Shown: positions 14,501 through 27,200 of the stretch, piece by piece
Layout: each line of letters begins with the position of its first letter
Numbering within the stretch: position 1 is the first letter of the stretch
Assembly: GCA_034687125.1 (NCBI GenBank)
Contig: JAQGBZ010000003.1
Span: 558,001 to 622,000, forward strand
Direction: 5' to 3'
DNA length: 64,000 nucleotides
DNA from: Neelides folsomi
Lineage: Eukaryota; Arthropoda; Collembola; Neelipleona; Neelidae
The notes under the pieces: model-generated
Told to the model about the DNA's origin: nothing
Database searches by the model: none
The model's input: only the letters and a program-made list of their open reading frames with translations
Program-made: the position numbers and the translations under genes

Positions 14501-17430
14501 CAACCCTTTCCATTCGATCTCGCTCAATTTGATGAAGATCTCGACCAGCTCTGTCAATCATGAAAGGAGCTTCTCCACCGCGAAAAATTACAGTTGGTTC
14601 ATCAATGACAACAGCTTGAGCTTTCATCTAGAGATAAAAAAAATATGGCCATGAATATAGGAAATGCTTAAAAAAAGTATTTAAAATATGAAGAAAGTCA
14701 AACGACTTTCATTTACATTATATATTTATAAAATTCAAATCTTACTTGTCTATTTAGTCTTGGATCATGAGACGAAATTTGAGGTCTTAGTAAGGCAACA
14801 GAAGAAGCAGTTTTCGCTTTGGCCAAGTCAGCACATTCCATCAAATGCTGTTAAATAAACATGTTTATTATCATGAGTTTAATTAAATATGGTTAAAGCT
14901 TTGATCTATCGCTTTAAATAAATATGTATTTAGTTAACCTAACCTAACCTAACCTAATAAAATATAAAAAATTAATTAATTTAATCAAAATAATTCAAAG
15001 TGATCAGAGAGGTCAAATGCCATTCCAAAATAATACAAAATGAATAAGCAAATTCAACATCCTATAAAAAATTATCTGGACGCAGCCGTCTCTATCTTAT
15101 CTTGTTAAAGATAAAAGATAATTATGAAAGCAACATAAAAAGAAGTAAAATTAAGGCTGTTTGCAACTCGAACTACTTATTGAAATATGACCCGGATGAA
15201 AATAAAGTGTTTATTCAATATCAACTTATTAAAAAGCATCTTGAACTGACCTGCTGTGCAGTTTTTGTATGGGATTCGACTTTTTTCCTCGCTTCTTCCT
15301 CCAGTTGCTGTTTCGCATGCAGAAGCTCCAACTCCAACTTCTTTTGCTGTAACTCCAAAAGTTCTTTTTGTTTGATGAGAAGTTGCTCCCTCATGGCGGC
15401 CGCTGCAGCCGAAATATCTTCTTCACCTCCAAGATCAACAGTGTCAAGAAGTGTCGAAGTGGTTGTAGTGCTCTGTGCAGCAGCCTAATAATAATGATCC
15501 CATGAAACTATCTCCCAATTGTTCATTTCAAAAAAGTGGGTTATGCATTTTCAATGAAAAATTACTCTTGTGGCAGTTGATAAGAATTTCGGATTAACGT
15601 GAATGTTAGTCGTTGGAGGATTGTTCGATGTGACCGGCCAACCTCCATCAAGCGAATGACACCGGAAATCGATGGCGTAAAGTTTCTTGGGAGGAAAAAC
15701 GTCATTCCATGTTAACCTCAGTTTGAACATCTGACCCCGGGTTTTCTCGTCCACCTACAAAATGAGGAAATGAGCGTCTGGGACATCGTATAGAGAATAA
15801 GAATTTTGACACAAGGGCCAAAGTACCTTTTCGAAGACGGATGTAAACGTGGAGACAATATTCTGGGTGAAGAGCATGACGTAATCCTTTTTCACATTCT
15901 TGATGATCGAGTCGATGAGGTAGAGGATGGGGAGCTTCATCTCAGCCCTCACCTGTAATGTAATGGCCTGAGCGTCGAGGAAGATGAAGGGAAAATTGAA
16001 ATGAAATGGGCCCGAAAGTGACCCTACGACCCTACAACCAGATCCATTTCTCTCCTATGACTAAAAACAACTCTTGTGGAGTTTCAAGCGATGCCCATCT
16101 ATCCTTCAAATTACTTTGCTCCGTCTCATGAGGTTTGTAATTAAAATATTGTTATCCGAATAAAATGTGATGTGAAAATTTAATAAAGAATTAAAATTGA
16201 AGATGTTAAAAGTTTTCATGTCATGAAATGCCTTCTTCAAATCGTTAGAAAATTTTAATAAAATTAACCCGAATAAAAATCTTAATTTTCTTTCCGAAAC
16301 TGCCAATGTTTCAATTTTCATTTTGATGGTCAAATGACAAATTGCGGCCGGATGAGTAAAATGAATCCTTCAAATCTTCTCAAGGCTGATCAACCCGAAG
16401 ATCTATCCAATGTTCTAATTACAACTATATTTAAGTGAAAGCTCATCAAGAAGGATGGAGCAGAGATGAACTTGGAGCGTATGGACGCTGGTGGTGGTGA
16501 GTCGTGGGAAATAAAGAGAAGGAGAATTCAGTGTGCGAGTCTTTTTATTCACCTCCACACATCATCTTGGGCTTCGCAAATAAACTCAGTCTCAATTTAA
16601 TCATTTTACAATCGTAAAATTTTTTTACAAACTCCAAATAACGTCAAATAAGTTGAGATGAGAAATACAGTCGACAATTAACAATTATAATATAAACGAT
16701 AATTAGCTTCAAATGTAAATAAAAAGGCTATTGAGTTTGAAATGTCCCAAATCCTATCCAAAATAATCTTTATTTTATAACTAACCAAGATTATTAGTAA
16801 AATTGTTAATAAGGAAATAGAAAAATCATTTACTTTGAAAAAATTAATTATAATTCTTGGATTTCTTGGAATAAGTTAATTTAGAAATAATTATTTTTGT
16901 TGATTTTAATTACTATCAATAACATTCGAGAACTAACATTCCTATCTTCTGCACCTGCACCAACTCCTTCCATCACATATGGTTGGGAGTTGATGACCTC
17001 TTTTGATTCGAGTCTAACAATTTTATAATAGTGGTTTAAAAACAATTAAAATTACAAAATTAATCTTTTATAAAATGTCGAAAACTCCATGAAGGATTTT
17101 TCCATTTTCAAACTCCAAAACAGTAGATAAAAATAAGACTATTTTGGAAAGTGAGCATAAGGGACTCGAATTGACCTTAACCCAATAGCCTTTTTATAAT
17201 CAAATAATCGCGACAGATTAGTGGGGGACGTAGTTAATGTGTTTAATTACCGTCGTGAGGTGTTTCTCGATCGTCTGAACGATTTGCGGCGCAATTCGGA
17301 TGTAGTCCTCGGCCAACATCGTAAGGACGTTGATGATGGGCTTGGAGTTGTTCTTGAGGTCAGCAAGTTGAGCGGCATATTTGGCGATCTGATCCTCTCC
17401 TCCTCCACTCCCGCCAACCTCCGTCCCCAT
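8558..17430 (-). CDS. Pcf11: Pre-mRNA cleavage complex 2 protein PCF11
   Basis: PCF11 is a cleavage factor II subunit that binds the phosphorylated RNA polymerase II tail and couples 3' end cleavage to termination in the nucleus. Sixteen exons join in frame: 17430-17251, 15952-15827, 15754-15566, 15484-15251, 14847-14746, 14627-13642, 13002-12848, 12770-12426, 12348-11783, 11641-11476, 11349-11086, 10965-10449, 10345-10206, 10104-9851, 9752-9101 and 8835-8558. They encode 1717 residues (human 1555). Residues 1-165 form the CID (KLPILYLIDSIIKNVKKDY; KLRLTWNDVFPPKKLYAID). Then come a Q/E/L-rich coiled coil, an Arg/Glu dipeptide domain (about 290-450), a polyQ run near 755, a Gly/Pro-rich segment and RGG repeats. 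The diagnostic C-terminal zinc-binding module follows (CGSCGLRF, SQHLDWHFRVNRREKR, RKWYYDLSDWIQYEE, CPQC, YHPTCHH). AATAAA on the minus strand is at 8498-8493. Confidence 0.96.
12478..12516 (-). repeat. CAA/CAG run encoding polyglutamine in PCF11 exon 8
   Basis: A run of Gln codons (LQQQ then about nine more Q before MIPRMP) in the PCF11 frame. It appears on the plus strand as tgttgttgctgttgttgctg. The length is probably variable between individuals. Confidence 0.85.
14936..14957. repeat. Short interstitial (AACCT)4 telomere-like tract
   Basis: Four perfect AACCT units plus AA lie in the PCF11 intron between exons 4 and 5. The reverse complement is (TTAGG)n, the ancestral arthropod telomere repeat. 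The tract is short enough to be chance or a repair footprint. Confidence 0.8.
15953..17250. other. Long first intron of PCF11
   Basis: At 1298 bases this is the largest PCF11 intron. It is AT-rich with a few moderately GC-rich patches (15960-16060, 16460-16560). No nested gene or RNA that I can support. Confidence 0.5.
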
Positions 17431-18151
17431 CTTCCCCCCGCCCGGCTTGGGAAAGACTGGAAAAGGTCTTGAGGAACAATTTTTCCCGAATGAAACTTCA
17501 CACTCCGAACAATACGGACGCCATGAAATGACGAAGTGAAGAACTGAACATCCACAACTTTCCTATTCCCATTGGCTACAATTCAAACCGCCAAGTTTCA
17601 AGATAAACTTTCACATGGTCGCAGCATGTAGAACGGTTGTAGAACCATCAAAACGAATATGAATAATATACTGACGAAATTGACGAGGAATATTTAACTA
17701 CCTATATAACTATAATTGAATCAGCATCCTCTCACTAATATTCAATGACGCATGAGAGGAAAACGTTAAGGTTAAATAGGATAACAGTTCATTATTCAAA
17801 TATTAAATCATTTCCCTGTTAATCTATTTAACTAGTATCAACTAGTTTAACCTCTTCCCGTTTACTCGAGTTTAACATTGAGCCTATTGGTAAATTAGCA
17901 ATCGTTAAATATATTATTTTTCACCTTTTCCTCGAATTAACATTAATCATATATGCATTTATGCTCCATGAATCAATAAATTAGTTGATTGTAAAAGTAA
18001 TAAAAATTGAATGATTAAATGAAAATTTTAATGTCGACAATTTAAATATATGAAATCGCCCAGTAAAGACATTCATTCATGAGCAATTGAATGGACGCAA
18101 TAAATAATTGTAAAAATTGAAGTTTAGTTAAATGAAATATAAAGACTCTTT
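17431..18151. other. Intergenic: PCF11 promoter side and DNAJC14-like 3' UTR
   Basis: It lies between two same-strand genes. A GC-richer block at 17431-17560 directly upstream of the PCF11 ATG is the likely 5' UTR/promoter. The rest is AT-rich with nothing recognisable. Confidence 0.5.
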
Positions 18152-20956
18152 TTACTTTCTTTTCGACTTTGTTTTCTTCCTTGGTTTGGGTTTGGGGTCA
18201 TCAGGAGGCGGTTCGTCGTGTGGAGCCGACGCCCCTGCCACGAGTCTGTACATCACATTATGCGAGTCACTCTTGAGATGAGCCAAAGAACTCTTCTGGC
18301 ATCGCGCCCATTCGTTAATCTCCCAAACTGCTGAGTCCATACAGGCATAATACACCCACGATAAACCCAACAATCCACCACGCTCAGCCCAAAGGTCGCC
18401 CTAAACAAAAACAACACATCCGGTTGATCAATTTATTCATAGATTTCAGCAAAGATAATATTTTACCTCTCTGGCCCCATGATGAATTTTGCATTGAACA
18501 CAGAATCGAGCAGCGAAGAGCGGTCGGTCTGTCCGATTCTTTTTATGTCGAGAATTGCATTTCGTACAACTGTCAAATAAAATACAAATATTAAAAGCTA
18601 AATAAATAAATATATCGAAGAGTAATAATTATAAATTAATTTAAAATAATCAATGTGGCATTGATTATTTTATTAAAATACCGTATGGTATTGGACACAG
18701 CTTCCATTTTAGCTCTGAGCTGCTGAAGAAGATCCCCAAGGTCTCCAAAGATTCTCTCGTGAGCCGCGGCCGCCGCGAGGTCTTCATGGTATTTGGCTCT
18801 CCGCCCGGGATCCCCAACAAGCTCAAAGGCCGCTTGTAGGATTTTAAACGCCTCTTCCGCTCCACCAACTTCATTTTTGTCGGGATGGACAAGGACAGCT
18901 TGACGCTTATAGTAACGACGGATCAACTCTTCACTGCTGTCACTCCGAACGCCCAAAACACTAAAATCCAAGTTTATAATCAAAATAAGCAATACACTTA
19001 TAAGGAATTAAACGCTATTCAAAACTTTCATAGATGGTTAAATTAAAAAATTTATGTGCTATAATAAATAAATATCATTTTAACCAAAAATGTAGAAAGA
19101 TGGAATCAAAATTAAAGAATTAATTCTTTAAAATATAAGTCAATTGACTGATCCCAACTCTCAAAATTACTTTTGTCCAGTGCGAACCTAAAACGAGACA
19201 TTCCTCACTCAGGATTAGTCTGGACCTTTAATTTACTCTACTTTAACAAAGTAACCAATGTCATCTTAAAAAATATGTATTTGTAAGAAGAGTCAAACTT
19301 AATGTTAGTTTTGAACAAACCTATATGGATCTTCTCCTTTAAGAGAAAGTAGCCTCTTGAGAGCTTCTTCACCCGATCCTGGGAGCAAAATGTTCCTCTC
19401 AGGTCCAAGAAGCGACAATAGTTCTGACGGGCCCTTCTTCTCAGGTACCCATTTCTTTTCTTTCTTTCTCCACCAATTGAACTTAAGGAGACCAAGAAGG
19501 CGTCGACCACATCGACTAACCGTTGGAGCACACACATTTCGACACCAACTGTATCCTTCATTTCCTCTGCAAAATAAACATAACAATTTAATATAATGCA
19601 TTTATTGGTGTGTCTTTTTCTTTTAGTCTAGTTTGCTTTAATTTGAAGCATAATTGTGAAATATTTTAATTACAATGTGACGGCAAGGTTCATGGACAAA
19701 GCTGTGACATCAGTGACAAGAGAAAGAAACCACCATCCTGCCACCAACATCCTTCTACCCAACGATGACAGAATTAAAAGCAACCGGGCAATTCCTGCTT
19801 CAACAATCCCTCGACCTTCAATAAAACAAAATCATTAGACATTCATTTATTAATATTGGTAATTTAATAGCAAAAAATAAAGACTTTTTTAAACTGACCT
19901 TCTCGCCTGGATTTTGGTTTTTCCTTTAGTGGTCTTCGCTTGTCCTTCTTTTCCTTTTTACCCCTTCTGGAGTCATTGTCAAGGGGTTGATGTGGCAAAG
20001 AGTTTTCTTCTTCATCTGGTTCATTGAGGGTGAGCTGGGTGAGCTGAGTACCATTTTTAACTTTGCTGGTTCCTTGGACAAGTTCACGTTTCTTCTTTTT
20101 CTCATCTGGAGGTGGAAGTGGTGGAGGAGCAGGAGGCGGCTTTGGTGGTCGCTTCTTTGGACTCAATCCTTTGCTGTTCTCCTTCCCAATTAGTGTCACT
20201 TGTGGACCCCATAAACTTCCATTTCTAACTTTAACCACCGGAGACTAAATAGTTAAAATAAATTCATAAAATTAGATGTCAATTTATTTTACATATAAAT
20301 TTTTTTATGCCTTTATTCATAATATAAATTTTACCTTCGTTGCAGGAGAGGAAGACGCAGAGGAAGACGAAGATGGTGGAGAAGTACGTGTTGGTCCAAC
20401 GGGAGGAGCCGATTTAGCAATCTAGTATTAACGAACAAAAAAATAATTTAACAAAAAAATTTATAAGTTTTAATTATTGATTATTTAAGTCGAAAAGATT
20501 TACTTGTGAGTAAGAAGGCCTCGGTGGTGGCGGCGACGGAGCCTTCGGCTGATTCGAGATCCTTGTTCGAAGTGGTTCAGCGAGTGGAACAGGTGTTTGG
20601 CTGAGTAAACACGGAGATCCGCCGTCAAGCAATGTTAAACTTCCTGGAGCCGATGCAGATGATGGAAAATGGCTATTTAAAGAAAGTTATAATAAAAATT
20701 ATAAACGAATTAAATTCATATTACAAAATTAATAAATATCAATTTACTTGTAGATGCCATCTGATGACTTTGATCCAACAATATTTTCGATGAGCGGTTC
20801 AATGCGGACGGAGGATCGTCGCCCTCTCATCTCATCGAAGGCTTCGAATCCCGGTGGCGGCCGCCCATGAATGTGGGTTGGATAATAAAACCCAGGCGGG
20901 TGTTCGGATATCCCTTGACTTCCGCCTTCTTCCCTCACCCGACCATCTTCTTCCAT
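18152..20956 (-). CDS. DNAJC14-like membrane J-domain co-chaperone
   Basis: DNAJC14 is an endoplasmic reticulum J-protein that stimulates Hsp70 and helps membrane protein export. Exons 20956-20748, 20672-20504, 20421-20335, 20244-19899, 19815-19674, 19566-19321, 18960-18682, 18569-18467 and 18400-18152 close in frame for 609 residues (human about 700). Residues 271-318 are hydrophobic (LLLILSSLG, MLVAGWWFLSLVTDV). The J domain follows from about residue 398 (DPYSVLGVRSDSS) with its catalytic HPD in LVHPDKNEVGG. The C-terminal DNAJC14 signature, with a C-x2-C pair (CTKCNSRHKK, CVQCKIHH) and GDLWAERGGLLGLSWVYYACMD, is distinctive. The first exon is preceded by a good acceptor (cttgcag at 20978-20972) and the frame stays open upstream of the ATG at 20956, so an extra 5' exon is possible. 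Confidence 0.92.
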
Positions 20957-20971
20957 TTCAACATACAGAGC

Positions 20972-22034
20972 CTGCAAGAGGATGAATCTTTTTATTTTTT
21001 AGCCCAAACCCAACGGCGAGTCAAACAAGGAAAACCGCGATTTAAAACCTCGTTAGATCTTATCATCTTTAATGATCTGGAAGTCCTTTGAAATAGAAAT
21101 GTTGAAGCGCATTCGATATTTTTACTTTTTAACTCTAAATTCTACATTGGATATTGACTATAATGATTATTAGTGATAAAGATCAGATTTTTTAACTAGA
21201 AATTAATTATTAATTAATTTAACTGTAAAAACAAGGTTTTGATTATTTGGAATTATACCCAATTGGTTAGTAGCTTCTTGTAATGAATTTTGAAACATTT
21301 ATTATTCATCCAAAAATACAAATACAAAACAATAAATAACAATGTTAATAAATTGAGCTTTCATCGACCTCAATTCCTTCATTGAGTAAACCAATTTAGA
21401 AAATGTTAAACCATATTGAGGTTAATCCTTTTGCCATACATTATAAAGATCGATTCTTTTTTTCTTTGTTTATAAGAAGGCGACAATATGGGGGGTTTTC
21501 CCGCGTGGTCGCACCTGCCTTATTAACTTTTGCTAACAAATATTAATTTTAATAACACTACAAATCAACAAACTCAATTAATAAACAAGAGTTGATGACA
21601 TTCAACAAAAAAATGTTTAGAAAACAAAAGATGAGTCATTAGAAAAGCTAAAGAGCTCAGTCAACTCTGCATGATATGCGTGGTGAAAAGCATGTGCCAG
21701 AGAATGAATGATTTCAATTGGATATCTACTGGGTTAACGTGATCTGAAAGTCTTCGACAGTTGTTCGAAATGTCAAAGGGCATTCAAGGGTCAAATAAAA
21801 ATATTAAAGTGAAAGCGGGTGTCTCACCGTGTCGGCGGTAAATTAAATAAATCGAGTCGGCTGGTTCTTGTTGAGCTCCGCAGTACTCCATGACGCGTAC
21901 TCCACGTGGAGTCCTCCCGCGCCCTTTTTAACACTCCTCTTCATCTTTTCACTTTCATTCAACAGCTGCGAGAAACCTGTACATGAATATTTAAATATTT
22001 AATTGACCTTTTCCATCACTCCCGACCTTTCAAC
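20972..22034. other. Divergent intergenic region between DNAJC14-like and CDK5RAP3 genes
   Basis: A likely shared promoter region. On the minus strand a short frame at 21891-21828 starts MEYCGAQQEPADSIYLIYRR and ends at a good donor (gtgaga), so it looks like a first coding exon. Its phase does not join the next DNAJC14-like acceptor without a stop, so I leave it unassigned. Confidence 0.4.
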
Positions 22035-24004
22035 ATGCAACAGGTAAACTTCACTGTTTTAAATTTTAAAAATGTGTTATAAGATTTAAATATTAACATT
22101 TGTATTATATAAGATTTATAATTTTTAATTTTATTCGACAGGATCCAAAGAATATTCCAATTGACATACATGTCAACCGTCTGCTTGATTGGCTCATTAG
22201 CCGAAAACATTGTGATAAAGATTGGCCTTCGAAAATTGCAACGGTTAGGGAAAAAATTAACGAAGCCATCAAAGACATGCCAGAGAATCCTACAATCACA
22301 AAAATCCTTCTTGGTGCTTCTCGTAAGACCTCAAAATAAAATACAGTTAATTAATATTTTCATATAAATTAATTTTTAATTATTTATTTATGGTTTGAAT
22401 ATAGCTTGTAACTATTTCCATTGTGTCCGAATCGTCGAAGTATTAAAACAGACCGAAGGTGAAAAAAACCTATTCGGATCTTACACGTCTTCAAGAATCA
22501 AAGAATGGGATGAAATTTTGAAGATGTATTTAAAATCCAATTTATACTTGGCTGAAAGTGCTCTCCTCCTCTCGAGGACAGTGACCTATGAACTCCCAGC
22601 TCTCCGACGTTCAGTGACCAAGTTGGAGTCAGCATCTGCTGAAGCTGAGAAAAAACATTTAAGCGGAATGAAAGGGAGCAAAGAAGCAAAGGAAAAGTTT
22701 TTATCCGCTTGCTCTGCACTTCATCTTCCTCCATTAGAAGATGAAGGAACTCTTGGAAATGGAATTATTCGAGAAGCCGCCTCTGCCCTTCCGCCAATCT
22801 TCTCCAATATTGAAATGGGTCTCAGAAAGTTGACCGAAGTCGAATCAACTTATTCGCTATTTACAGGAATAGATGATCCTATCCCTATTTTGCGATTCAT
22901 TATTCGTAAGTTCCCTTATTTCACATAACAATTTTATAACTGTAAAACGAAAAAATAATTCATTATTCATAATTTATACGTAGAAAAGGGGAATGTCACA
23001 GTTTGGGAATGGACGCATGGCGAACCTCCTTTGTCGATCGAAAGGCCCAAACCAATAGAAGAAATCGTGAGTGAAGTTGGAGGAATTGACTGGGGAGATG
23101 AGGACGGTGGAAAAATCGACTGGGGCGGTGATGGTGATGTGCAAGAAGAGAGAGTTGAAATTGACTGGGGTGATGTCCCTGCTGAATCCTCAAGCATTGA
23201 TTGGGGCATTGGAGTCGATGATGTTGACACATCTGGAATTGCTATTGAGGATGACGGAACCCAGGGAGGAGTGGCATCCGGGAATGATGCGTTATTCATT
23301 TTAGAAAATCCCTCCACTAGAACACAACTTCTGGATGAATTATATGAGGTAATTTTCTTATTCTTCAAATAATTGTGATTTTGTAATTTTCTTATTTTTT
23401 TGCAACTTTGATATTTTCTGTTATAAAATCATAAAATTTATAGCAAGCAATCGTGTTAATATCATAGAATTGTGTTCAATTAGCTTCAAGGGTTCATAAG
23501 CCAGCGGTTGACGGAAAGCGAAATGGAAACTGGGCATGATGTTTCGTTAGGCAGAGAGGAAGTTGGACCTGAAACTCTCCGGTCTTATCTTTCCCAACTC
23601 ACAAACGTCATTAGCCTTTTTGAGGAAAAAAAGACAAAGGATCTTCTTCATGCTGCAGAATCACAGAGGTTATTACCAATATTATTTTAAATATTTAAAA
23701 AATGTTATTCAATGATTAAATAAACCAAAGTTAAAAAAACTTAAATATGAAAATCACTTGTATTAGGTTCGTTGCTCGCATGGCTCGTAATTTAATACTC
23801 GATGCAAAACTCTCAAAGAAACTTGAGGGGATTTCCAATGAAGCGGCATCAACCCAACAACGTCTTCTTGAAGAGGCGAACAACCTCAGACCTCAAATCA
23901 ATATTCTTATGAAACAATGCAGGGAACTTCAAGCATCACTCGGGAAAGAAATTTCTTCAAAGTATAACAGTCGACCCACGTACATAACAGGTGGAATTAG
24001 TTAA
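22035..24004 (+). CDS. CDK5RAP3: CDK5RAP3 (UFM1 E3 ligase complex adaptor)
   Basis: CDK5RAP3/C53 is a subunit of the UFL1-DDRGK1 ligase that attaches UFM1 to ribosomes stalled at the endoplasmic reticulum, and it binds ATG8 in ER-phagy. Exons 22035-22043, 22142-22322, 22405-22905, 22984-23348, 23484-23668 and 23767-24004 close in frame for 492 residues (human 506). The N-terminus matches the family (IPIDIHVNRLLDWLISRKHC, REKINEAIKDMPE). The acidic central loop carries four IDWG motifs at residues 265, 275, 290 and 302; these are the shuffled ATG8/UFM1-interacting motifs. The C-terminus is helical and ends SKYNSRPTYITGGIS, like the human SKRYSGRPVNLMG. Its 3' end converges on CHERP, 238 bases away. 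Confidence 0.97.
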
Positions 24005-24242
24005 ATGTTTAAGTGTTACATGATTTTGTTTAATGTTTCTATTAAAAATTTAAATACTAATTTACAATCATTAAATATGTATTTTATAAGCAATTTTTAT
24101 CCAATATTGCTTTTTATATAATATAAATTATATTTTAACATAATCAACATTTAAAACTTTAAGATAGAATAAAATCTAAAAAATGTTATTACAGCAGACA
24201 GGGATATAACTTTAAATTCATAACAAAAACATTTCACAAAAA

Positions 24243-27200
24243 CTAAAGTCGTTCTTCTGCACGTGCTCGCATTCTCTCAACAAACGCTTGTCCTTTCGAT
24301 TTCCTATACGATTCGAAGGGATCATGAAGTGAAAGGCCAACACCTTTATATTTCTGTTCTTTTTCTCTCATTTCACCTCCTTGGATTGGAGCTTCCATTC
24401 CTTTAAAAAAATTATATTTAATATTATCGATAGCACTGAATTATCGACATAATAGGTTAAATTTTCAGAAAATTAAATAAGTTATTTACCTTGTTCATTT
24501 GCTCCAAGTCCACCGGATCCTCCCCATCCCATTTTCTTGAGAAGCTGATGTCCCTTGTTCGACTCGTCAATTTTCCTCTCCATGCCAAATCCAGCAGTGG
24601 ACACTCCCGGCGATGGAGATCTTCTAGCAGGAGATTTGCTCCTACGACGACGACTTCGTTTGGGACTCCTTGATCTCTTTCGTTTAGGAGGAGTTGGAGA
24701 GCGAGATCTTAAATAAAAATATATAAATTGTTTATTTAAATCCAAATACTAACGATAACGATAAGATTATAATTTTATAGTTCACCTGTATTGTCTTCTT
24801 GGAGGTGATGTTCTCGCTCCTGGTGAAGATTCTCTCTTAATTGGGGTCGGTGATCTTGACTTTGGTCTTTTCCCTTCTCTTATTTCATCTTCTTTTGATT
24901 TCCGCGCAAGGTTCTTGGATTTGAAATATTCATAAAGTCCAAGGCGTTCCCAACCTTCAGAGTCTCGGGGTCTTTCATGCGTAGGAGGAGCGTAAAAAGC
25001 CTCAACAGCGGATAAAAGTCGTTCTGATGGCGGAATCGCTGCAGGCAGCCTAATGTCTGCTGGCTCAATCGGTCGATAATCATCCTATAATAATTATTTA
25101 AATGTGTAAAAAATAATTCCATGAATGACCAATATCAATGGTGCCAAAAGGGTAAACCAAAAAAGGTTCTAAACTAAAAATTGTAAATTTCGAATAATTA
25201 TTATTTGGGAATATAAAAATTGTATTATACGTCTTCAAGCCGAACAAGTGGAACCATGAGACCGGCAGGGAGCTCATAGAATGGCAAAGCAGGAATTGAA
25301 TCGCCTGGTGGAGGAGTTGGAAAATTCCTTGCCATGTCTTCGGGAGGATTCTGTCCTGGATATCCGGTATGAGTAGAGGGCTGGGGTGAGGATTCGGGAC
25401 CGGGTGTGAGTTGGGAAGTGGGCATAAGGGGAATTGTCGCAACTTGAGGTGGAATGATATTCGCTATCATTGAAGCTTCCAGTTGTTGATCAAGTTGCTA
25501 AAAAATTAATTTTCCATTATACGTTTTTACCAATCGAATCCATTGAGGAAAATTTATTATAATTTAACTGTATAATACTGGGAATTCGTTTTTAATTTAC
25601 TCTGAGTGATGATAGAACATGTTGTTCAAATAATTTATGTTGAGTTTGATATCCTTCGAATGTAGCCGAGAGAGAATTGGCAATGGAAGAGACAAGAATA
25701 GCGTGTCGTGTCAATTGTTCTTTTTTGTATTCCAGCCAAGTGTTTTGCCATCTCCCCATTGCTTCCACTCCAGGAGTGCTCACGTAATTGCTCTTCTCTG
25801 ACCAAAGACCAAGGAGTTTGTCCAACTTGCTCACTTCGTCTTCTCGACCTCCAGCAGCCACTTTCGTAAAGCAGAACATTGGAATAACAGCCGACTCCAG
25901 TGCACACTGAAGGTCGTTAGCTCCTTTCCTCCCGCTAATAAAATGTAAAATAATACAAATAACAATGAAATAACGCTAATGAACGAGGAAATTAAACAAT
26001 ATTTATTAATAAGAATTTTAATAAGAAATAAACGTAACAATAATTAATTATGATAAATACCAGTGATGAAGAACGTCATTGACGAGGTAAATTATATGAA
26101 GTCTTTCATTAAATGTCGCTTTCGGGTCAGTCACTCTGTAATTCAAGATCATTTAATTTAGGATAAATAGTTTATATTAAATGTAAACAATTGGGTTTAA
26201 TTTCAGTTTTCGATATTTAATTATAAAATGTCTTTAAAGATACCTTTTGAGCAAATGTTGTGTGATGAGTATGTAATGCTGTTGTGTGGATGAATGTGTG
26301 AAAATCCATGCTTTGCCTCCGGAAATCCCATCTTTTGTACACGACTCAAGAATGGGTATAAGAACTTTATCAAATTCTGAAAGGTCGACGTTAAGTTCAT
26401 TTGCAATTTTGAGAAGATCGCCTTCTTCCTTAGCCCTAATGGCATCTTCAATTTGTAATTGCTGCTGGCTTAACAAAGCAGTTTGCTGAGCTGACAAATT
26501 ATCCTCAGATTGTTTTATTTGTTCTACAAGGGCAGCTTTCTGGGCATCAAATTTCTCCTTTATTTCTGGCGGTGGTTGTCGAGAGAATCCACCCATAACT
26601 GGAGGTTGAAATCCTAAAGGTGCGGGGGTTTCCTGTTTGAATGGAAATCGATTTACTTGACCTTCAAAAAATCCCCCAAGTTGTGGTGTCTGTTGAAGCA
26701 ATTGAGGAGGCGGAGTAAATTGACCCGTAGGTTGAAAATTTCCAGTAAATCCAAATGGGGGTCGATCAAATTTCGACTGTGGGTTTCTGGGTTCAAAGGG
26801 TCTATCTGGGAAATTTTGTTGCTGAGGAGGGAAATTTTGCTGGAGAGGAGGGCGATCAAAATTCTGAATCGGTGGGCGATCAAAATTTCCTTGGGGTCCT
26901 TGATTAAAATTTTGATTAGGGCGATCAAAATTCTGTGATGGTCGATCAAAATTTTGATTAGGTCTGTCAAAATTTTGTTGAGGAGGCGGAACACGATCGA
27001 AATTTTGTGGCTGATTGGGTCGATCAAAATTTTGCTGTTGGGGCGGTCGATCAAAATTTTGTTGAGGAGGTCGATCAAAATTTTGCTGTTGTGGGGGTCG
27101 ATCAAAATTTTGTTGCTGAGGAGGTCGATCAAAATTCTTTTGGGGCGGACGATCAAAATTTTGTTGGGGAGGACGATCGAAATTTGCCTGCTGTGAGGGC

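Noticed and set aside
13885-14532. Long plus-strand frame rich in Ser/Arg/Leu
   Set aside because: Mirror of the Arg/Glu-coding PCF11 exon 6 on the other strand.
16106-16333. 75-codon minus-strand frame in PCF11 intron 1
   Set aside because: AT-driven open frame without family signal; including it would break the conserved CID.
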